This document shows positions 38,380-43,995 of a stretch of DNA of 43,995 nucleotides, piece by piece (the stretch's first letter is position 1; every line of letters begins with the position of its first letter). The notes under the pieces were generated by a model that saw nothing but the letters and a program-made list of their open reading frames with translations, did no database searches and was not told where the DNA came from. A program made the position numbers and the translations under genes. The DNA is from an uncultured Bacteroidales bacterium (GTDB lineage Bacteria; Bacteroidota; Bacteroidia; Bacteroidales; UBA932): positions 1-43,995 of the forward strand of contig CALZOR010000008.1 of assembly GCA_945827785.1 (NCBI GenBank), written 5' to 3'.

Positions 38380-39650
38380 AAAAACACAAAACAATGGACA
38401 AAATAATTGAAAAGAAAAAAGGATGGAGAGCCGCATTTACAAAAAAGGCCCTTCCGTACTGGGGCGGCGCCCTCGTTCTCGCACTTGTTCTCTGGCTCGT
38501 GTTCAGGGACAACTCCGCAACCCTCAGGGTAAATGCTGACTCATTGACAATCAGCCAGGTAAGCCAAGGCGAATTCAATGACTACATCCGCGTAAGCGGC
38601 CAGGTCCAGCCAATGACGACCATCCAGATAAGCCCGCAGGAAGGCGGTATCGTCCAGGAAATCGTGACCGAGGAAGGCTCAAGGCTGAAGGCCGGAGATG
38701 TCATAGCCCGACTGAGCAACGACAACCTCGACCTTCAGATTCTCAACTCCGAGGCCGAACTTGCCGAGAAGGAGAACATTCTGCGCAACACATTGATTTC
38801 CATGGAACAACAGAAGCTCTCCCTCAAACAGGACAAGCTCCAGCTCCAGACAGAGGTGGCTCGTCTGAGGAGAAAATATGAGCAGAACAAGGCCCTTTAT
38901 GAGGACAGACTGATTGCCAGGGAAGATTATCTTACCTCGAAGGAGGACTATGAACTTGCAGCAGGAAAACTTGAGCTCGTGAAGGACAGGGCGGAGCAGG
39001 ACAGCCTCTACAGGAGCGTGCAGATTCTCCAGATGCAGGAAAGCCTCGACAATATGAGGCGCAACATGCTGATGATCCGTCACAGAAAGGAGAACCTTAC
39101 AATCAAGGCTCCGATTGACGGCGAACTTGGCCTTCTGGACGTAGTGCTGGGACAGTCAATCTCGGCAGGAATGAAAATAGGACAGATCAATAATCTGGAT
39201 AGCTATAAGATTGAAGCTCAGATAGATGAACATTATATCGACCGCGTGTCAGCAGGACTTGCAGCGACATTCCAGAGGCAGAATGACTCCTACGGAGCCA
39301 TCATCCGCAAGGTCTATCCTGAGGTGCGTGACGGAAAGTTCAAGGCGGATTTCAAGTTCGAAGGGGAGACTCCGGACAACATCCGCAGCGGCCAGACCTA
39401 TTACCTCAATCTTCAGCTCGGCCAGCCAGAGAATGCTGTGCTCGTGCCTCGCGGTACTTTCTACCAGAAGACAGGTGGCAAATGGATATTCGTGGTGGCT
39501 CCGGAAGGCGGCAAGGCAGTTCGCCGTGAAATACGCATAGGCCGTCAGAATCCTCAATACTATGAGGTCCTCGAAGGCCTCCAGCCAGGCGAAAAGGTCA
39601 TCACCTCCGGCTACGACTCCTTCGGCGACAATGACGTCCTGGTTTTCTGA
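38376..39650 (+). CDS. HlyD/MacA family periplasmic adaptor subunit
   Basis: Single N-terminal TM, VSGQVQPMTTIQISPQEGGIVQEIVTEEGSRLKAGDVIARL; long coiled coil. Confidence 0.93.
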   Translation: MKKHKTMDKIIEKKKGWRAAFTKKALPYWGGALVLALVLWLVFRDNSATLRVNADSLTISQVSQGEFNDYIRVSGQVQPMTTIQISPQEGGIVQEIVTEEGSRLKAGDVIARLSNDNLDLQILNSEAELAEKENILRNTLISMEQQKLSLKQDKLQLQTEVARLRRKYEQNKALYEDRLIAREDYLTSKEDYELAAGKLELVKDRAEQDSLYRSVQILQMQESLDNMRRNMLMIRHRKENLTIKAPIDGELGLLDVVLGQSISAGMKIGQINNLDSYKIEAQIDEHYIDRVSAGLAATFQRQNDSYGAIIRKVYPEVRDGKFKADFKFEGETPDNIRSGQTYYLNLQLGQPENAVLVPRGTFYQKTGGKWIFVVAPEGGKAVRREIRIGRQNPQYYEVLEGLQPGEKVITSGYDSFGDNDVLVF

Positions 39651-39660
39651 TAATAAAGAT

Positions 39661-39714
39661 TTCTCGACATCGCGAGCAGCCGAAGGCAGTAGGACATGAA
39701 GCGCATGGCGAGAT
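39661..39714 (+). repeat. Efflux-locus extragenic repeat, copy B (short form)
   Basis: TTCTCGACATCGCGAGCAGCCGAAGGCAGTAGGACATGAAGCGCATGGCGAGAT. Confidence 0.8.
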
Positions 39715-39738
39715 ATGAATGATAACGACAAATAAAAA

Positions 39739-42066
39739 ATGAAACTGAAAGACACAGCAATCAAATCCCTGTCCCTTGGCATCGGACTGGCAATCAGCAT
39801 CATACTCGTTGCGAAGATCTGCTTCGAGTTGAGCTACGACCGTTGCTACCGGGATTATGAAAACATATACCAGATTCGGACTTGCTTCAGCCAGCAGGGT
39901 CACGAACACGATTACACCGGAGTCAGCGGTGGTATTGCCCCCGGATTCAGACAGTATGTCCCCGGGGTGGAAGCCGCAACAAGAACCACTTTTCTGGTTG
40001 AAAACAACCGCTTTAAGGATGAAGACGGCAATATCATCAGCGGTCAGCTCATCGTCGCCGACACTTCATATTTCGATGTCTTCCAGACCGAGATTCTTGC
40101 CGGAGATCCCGCGAAAATACTCGCTACAAACGCCAGCCTTATGGTGTCAAGGACATTTGCAGAGAAACTCGGAGGTGTTCAGGAAGCAATTGGAAAGCAG
40201 ATTGAAAGCGAGGAATACGAAGGATACAAGATGACAGTTGCAGGGGTATTCGAGGACTTCCCGTACCAGAGTTCCCAGAAATATGACATCCTCCTTTCAA
40301 TGGAATCATTATCAAAGAGTACCACTGAAAACTGGCTTGGCAACGACCGGTATATGGGATATGTCCGACTTGCGGAAGGCGTTGATTACAAGATGCTTGC
40401 CCCTGCAATCCGTCTTATGCAGGAGAAGAACCAGCCTCTTGAGCAGCTTGAGAAGTCCGGCTCTAGAATCCAGTATTACCTGTCTCCTCTGTCAAGCAGT
40501 CACACTTCAGAGGATAATGTAAGGAATATGCTGGTCATCCTCGGCATTGTCTCATTGCTGCTGCTCGCGATTTCGCTTCTGAACTATATTCTTTTCGTGA
40601 TTTCAGCGATGGTGAAACGTTCGAAGGAGGTTGGAGTCCGCAAATGCTACGGGGCTGGGACCGCGAATATATATGCAATGATGATGAAGGAGGCGGCGGT
40701 GGATGTGATCGCATCGCTTGTGGTGGCCTCCCTGCTGATTCTCGCTTTCCAAAACATCATAGGTGACATGGTCGGAGTGCCGGTTAAATCATTATTCGTA
40801 CCCCAGGCCCTCATTACTCTTGCATCAGTCATGGCAGTGGTGTTCGTGGTGGCCGCCCTGGTTCCGGCACGCCTGTATTCGAACATCCCGATTGCCTCTG
40901 CCATACGGAATTACAAGGAAAACAAGAGAATATGGAAACTAGCCCTGCTTTTCTCCCAGATCTGCTTTTGTACCTTCCTCATGAGTCTGGTAGTAGTTAT
41001 AGGTCTCCAGTACAGGAAGGCAATCAACGACAAGCCTGGGTATGAATATGAGAATCTGATATTTGCAAACCTCAGAGGTACAGACAGTTCAGTCCATCAG
41101 TCGGTCATTGACAGACTGCTTGCGATTCCTGGGGTGGATGACGTGCAGATGAGTTATGGAGTTCCGCTTGAATGGTCCTCGGGGAACAATGTCTTCCTAT
41201 GGGAGACTCCTATACGAGAACTATTCAACATTGCCGACCAATACGAAGGAACGGAAGGACTTTTCTCGATGCTGGGAATACAGTTCGTCGAAGGACATTA
41301 CCCTCAGACGCTGACTGAAGTGGCTGTCAGTGAGAGTTTTTTGGACAAGATGGCTGAGTTTGAGGACTGGAGCGACGGAGCAGTTGGCAAGCAGATTTAT
41401 ATTTCCGAACATAGCACAAATGGACAGGCATATACTGTCAGCGGCGTATATAAGGATTATCGTATCAGAAACCTGACAAATCCTGACGAAAGGGCGAGCG
41501 TGAAGTTCCTTGGCAAGGTGGGTGAGGGCTATATGCCGTATATTCTGGTCAAAGTGAATGAGGTGGACAGGAATGTGATGGATGAGGCAGACGCGGTCCT
41601 CAGTGAGATCTTCCCTGAGAGGGAAATCGTGTTCACTGCCTACAAGGATGCAATGAGGAATGCTTACAAGGAAGAGAGAAGGATGCGGAACACAGTGCTT
41701 TCCGGCTGCGCTATATGCATATTGATAGCACTTTTCGGCCTTGCGGGCTATGTGCGGGATGAGTCGGAGAGAAGGAGCAAGGAGGTGGCTGTCAGGAAAA
41801 TCAATGGCGCTACAGTGAGGGATATACTTGGTCTGTTCGTCAGGGAAATCGGACTGCTCGGCATAGTTGCCGCTCTGCTTGCCGATGCCGGAGCCTTCTT
41901 TACGGCTAATGTCTGGCTGGAGAATTTTGCGGAGAAAATCAGTCTTTCCCCTCTGATCTTCCTCTCTGCCGACATCATCATTCTTGCCATCGTCGCCACG
42001 ACAGTCATTCTATGCTGCCTCCGCATCAGTCGCGCCAACCCTGTAGATTCACTGAAAGATAATTAA
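39739..42066 (+). CDS. FtsX/MacB family ABC transporter permease
   Basis: 775 aa; N-terminal SYDRCYRDYENIYQIR (MacB periplasmic core); two FtsX-like segments (RSKEVGVRKCYGAG, RSKEVAVRKINGAT). Confidence 0.93.
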   Translation: MKLKDTAIKSLSLGIGLAISIILVAKICFELSYDRCYRDYENIYQIRTCFSQQGHEHDYTGVSGGIAPGFRQYVPGVEAATRTTFLVENNRFKDEDGNIISGQLIVADTSYFDVFQTEILAGDPAKILATNASLMVSRTFAEKLGGVQEAIGKQIESEEYEGYKMTVAGVFEDFPYQSSQKYDILLSMESLSKSTTENWLGNDRYMGYVRLAEGVDYKMLAPAIRLMQEKNQPLEQLEKSGSRIQYYLSPLSSSHTSEDNVRNMLVILGIVSLLLLAISLLNYILFVISAMVKRSKEVGVRKCYGAGTANIYAMMMKEAAVDVIASLVVASLLILAFQNIIGDMVGVPVKSLFVPQALITLASVMAVVFVVAALVPARLYSNIPIASAIRNYKENKRIWKLALLFSQICFCTFLMSLVVVIGLQYRKAINDKPGYEYENLIFANLRGTDSSVHQSVIDRLLAIPGVDDVQMSYGVPLEWSSGNNVFLWETPIRELFNIADQYEGTEGLFSMLGIQFVEGHYPQTLTEVAVSESFLDKMAEFEDWSDGAVGKQIYISEHSTNGQAYTVSGVYKDYRIRNLTNPDERASVKFLGKVGEGYMPYILVKVNEVDRNVMDEADAVLSEIFPEREIVFTAYKDAMRNAYKEERRMRNTVLSGCAICILIALFGLAGYVRDESERRSKEVAVRKINGATVRDILGLFVREIGLLGIVAALLADAGAFFTANVWLENFAEKISLSPLIFLSADIIILAIVATTVILCCLRISRANPVDSLKDN

Positions 42067-42161
42067 TTTTTATTTTGATGAGACAATTTCTCGGTGCAAT
42101 TTTTGCGATTGAACAAGTGCTATTTGCAATAGATTTGTTTAACCATCAGAATCAGAAAAAA

Positions 42162-42596
42162 ATGAAAAAGATTGCTACACTTTTATTGTCACTGGCCTTT
42201 TTCGCTTTCACAGCGAATGCTGATGACAGACCGATTGATTATGAGCAGCTTCCATCTGCTGCAAAGAACTTTATTAAGGCAGATTTCCCGACAGAGAGCA
42301 TTTCGTACATAACCATGGATATGGATCTGCTTGACACAGCCTACGATGTACATTTTGCCAATGGATTGAAAATCGAATTCAACAGCAAAGGCGAATGGAC
42401 GGAAATAAGTTGCACATCCTCACCGATTGACAGTAAGTACATCCCGCGTCAGATTATCGACACGGTCGCGACCAGATGGCCGGGAGAGAAGTTCAAGAAA
42501 ATCGAAAGGTACTGGCACGGATATGAGGTCGAACTCACAAACCGTCTGGAATTGAAATTCGACAAGAAATTCAGACTTACTGAAATAGACGACTGA
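42162..42596 (+). CDS. PepSY-like (BLIP-type) periplasmic protein
   Basis: Signal peptide MKKIATLLLSLAFFAFTANA; LPSAAKNFIKADFPTESISYITMD; start adjusted. Confidence 0.82.
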   Translation: MKKIATLLLSLAFFAFTANADDRPIDYEQLPSAAKNFIKADFPTESISYITMDMDLLDTAYDVHFANGLKIEFNSKGEWTEISCTSSPIDSKYIPRQIIDTVATRWPGEKFKKIERYWHGYEVELTNRLELKFDKKFRLTEIDD

Positions 42597-42679
42597 CATT
42601 ACTGCCAAACGGTCGGATTATCCATGATTTCCTGGCCTGATGCAAATGCTGGAACCTTGGTTCCAGTTTACCTGAAAAA

Positions 42680-42735
42680 CACCTGCCTTAGTATTCATGA
42701 CCCGTTCTGTCGTGTCCTATGGCAGGTGGTTTTTG
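42680..42735 (+). terminator. Long-loop hairpin plus T-tract after the PepSY-like gene
   Basis: CACCTGCC (42680-42687)/GGCAGGTG (42721-42728) followed by GTTTTTG. Confidence 0.5.
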
Positions 42736-42774
42736 TGTTAAATAACTTTACATCCAGTGTAAATTTTCTTTACA
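42736..42774 (+). promoter_or_regulatory. Tandem palindromic activator sites (putative sigma-54 UAS) upstream of the ABC ATPase
   Basis: TGTTAAATAACTTTACA (42736-42752, degenerate) and TGTAAATTTTCTTTACA (42758-42774), 22-bp period. Confidence 0.7.
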
Positions 42775-42828
42775 TTCTTTATTTTATCTTGAATTGTAAC
42801 TCCTTATAAATAAGGCATTTATCTTGTT

Positions 42829-42843
42829 TGGCACGGGTGGTGC
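42829..42843 (+). promoter_or_regulatory. Sigma-54 type -24/-12 promoter for the ABC ATPase operon
   Basis: TGGCACGGGTGGTGC: GG-N10-GC; same offset from the UAS pair as at tolC. Confidence 0.8.
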
Positions 42844-42859
42844 ACATTTCTTTCCCTGT

Positions 42860-42950
42860 CATCTCGGCCTCGCGAGCGCTCAGCAAACAGCCCAGCGGAC
42901 TTTTGCAGCGAGCAGCCGGCAGCAGTCGGACATGAAGTACGTGGAGAGAA
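42860..42950 (+). repeat. Efflux-locus extragenic repeat, copy C (long form), in the predicted 5' UTR of the ABC ATPase
   Basis: GCGAGCGCTCAGCAAACAGCCCAGCGGACTTTTGCAGCGAGCAGCCGGCAGCAGTCGGACATGAAGTACGTGGAGAGA. Confidence 0.85.
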
Positions 42951-42993
42951 CTTATGAATTTAAGAATGAATAACAATTAAATACCAATAAATT

Positions 42994-43674
42994 ATGATTA
43001 AAGTTACAGACCTGTGCAAAGTCTTCCGCACAGAAGAAATTGAAACAACCGCACTGAACAACGTGTCATTTGAAATCGGAAATGGGGAATTCGTCGCAAT
43101 CATGGGCCCTTCTGGCTGCGGCAAATCGACGCTTCTGAATATCCTCGGCCTTTTGGACAACCCGTCATCGGGAAGCTATGAACTGCTAGGCCAGGAAGTG
43201 GCAAACCTCAAGGAGAAGGACCGCACCAAATTCCGCAAGGGCAACATCGGCTTCGTGTTCCAGAGCTTCAACCTCATTGACGAACTCAATGTGTATGAGA
43301 ATGTTGAACTGCCGCTTCGCTACCTGAACATAAGTGCTTCGGAGCGAAAGGAAAGGGTTACAGCGATGCTCAAGAGAATGAGCATCAGCCATCGCGCACA
43401 GCATTTCCCGCAGCAGCTTTCCGGAGGTCAGCAGCAGAGGGTGGCCATTGCACGCGCCGTGGTCTCAAGCCCGAAACTCATCCTCGCCGACGAGCCTACA
43501 GGTAACCTCGACTCAAAGAACGGCAAGGAGGTTATGGAACTGCTTCAGGAACTCAACAGCGAAGGTACTACCATCGTTATGGTAACCCACTCCCAGAGGG
43601 ATGCAGCCTGTGCCCACCGCACCATCAACCTCTTTGACGGTGCCATTGTCAGCGATGTGCAGAACGAACTGTAA
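42994..43674 (+). CDS. ABC transporter ATP-binding protein (LolD/MacB type)
   Basis: Walker A GPSGCGKST, signature LSGGQQQRVAIARA, Walker B LILADEPTGNLD. Confidence 0.96.
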   Translation: MIKVTDLCKVFRTEEIETTALNNVSFEIGNGEFVAIMGPSGCGKSTLLNILGLLDNPSSGSYELLGQEVANLKEKDRTKFRKGNIGFVFQSFNLIDELNVYENVELPLRYLNISASERKERVTAMLKRMSISHRAQHFPQQLSGGQQQRVAIARAVVSSPKLILADEPTGNLDSKNGKEVMELLQELNSEGTTIVMVTHSQRDAACAHRTINLFDGAIVSDVQNEL

Positions 43675-43699
43675 AAACATAAATATTGAATCACGGCAC

Positions 43700-43807
43700 T
43701 ATCGTGAGATCGACCGCAATCATCCCACTTCCGGCCGTATCTACCGCGTTGACAAAATCGGCATGGACAAGGAAGGGAACCGTGTCGTTACCGGTCAGAG
43801 TTCCGGC
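43700..43807 (+). pseudogene. Internal remnant of a MacB/FtsX-type permease (periplasmic core start)
   Basis: YREIDRNHPTSGRIYRVDKIGMDKEGNRVVTGQSSG aligns with SYDRCYRDYENIYQIRTCFSQQGHEHDYTGVSGG of the 39739 permease; both ends missing. Confidence 0.6.
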
Positions 43808-43995
43808 ACGGGTTCGTTATCGATGAAAATGTCACCGCCTTCATACCATTCTTTAAGATGTACGCTGACTTCCACTTCTGTAGCGCCATAGATGGTCAGA
43901 GTGATATTGTAGCGGTTTCCGGCTTCGAAATATGAACTTCTGCTGATAGGGAGTTCAGTGACAAGATTGTCATGTTCAATTCCGTCTTCCCTCAC
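43795..43995 (-). CDS. Fimbrillin-like protein, C-terminal part (gene continues beyond the window)
   Basis: LPISRSSYFEAGNRYNITLTIYGATEVEVSVHLKEWYEGGDIFIDNEPVPEL*; typical fimbrillin-family C-terminus. Confidence 0.55.
   Translation of the reverse strand: MREDGIEHDNLVTELPISRSSYFEAGNRYNITLTIYGATEVEVSVHLKEWYEGGDIFIDNEPVPEL

Noticed and set aside
42511-42530. TGGCACGGATATGAG inside the PepSY-like gene as a third sigma-54 site
   Set aside because: No GC at the required -12 position (GG-N10-AG), inside coding sequence, no UAS palindromes
42624-42809. 61-aa + strand ORF in the intergenic region before the ABC ATPase
   Set aside because: Overlaps the palindrome, terminator-like hairpin and UAS sites; no RBS or protein family resemblance
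1-43995. CRISPR arrays, IS elements, integrases or phage genes
   Set aside because: None seen; no transposase or integrase motifs in the supplied ORFs

Overview
The window is about 44 kb of a Bacteroidota (Bacteroidales-like) chromosome. Most of it is dense housekeeping synteny: rpsT/tRNA-Glu, rseP, dxr, ruvX, def, phosphomannomutase, typA, DUF177/rpmF/tRNA-Arg, trxB, bamD, rpoZ-like, recN, pdxJ, nadK, uppS, bamA, skp/ompH, pnp, rpsO, resB/ccsA and queE. A TolC/HlyD/FtsX/ABC-ATPase efflux locus occupies the right end. The strongest non-standard signal is a pair of intergenic regions, upstream of tolC and of the ABC ATPase. Each carries a sigma-54-type -24/-12 element (TGGCACGGNTGGTGC) preceded by two TGTAAA-N-TTTACA palindromes, with identical spacing at both loci (22 bp between palindromes, 93 bp from first palindrome to promoter). 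I also see a three-copy structured extragenic repeat confined to this efflux locus; three apparent gene remnants (kduD-like C-terminus, AraC-like N-terminus, MacB/FtsX-like internal piece); a MITE-like palindrome-rich insert upstream of rpmF; a structured pnp leader; and an exported TSCPD-domain protein. All product names come from motif and sequence recognition by eye. No database search was run.
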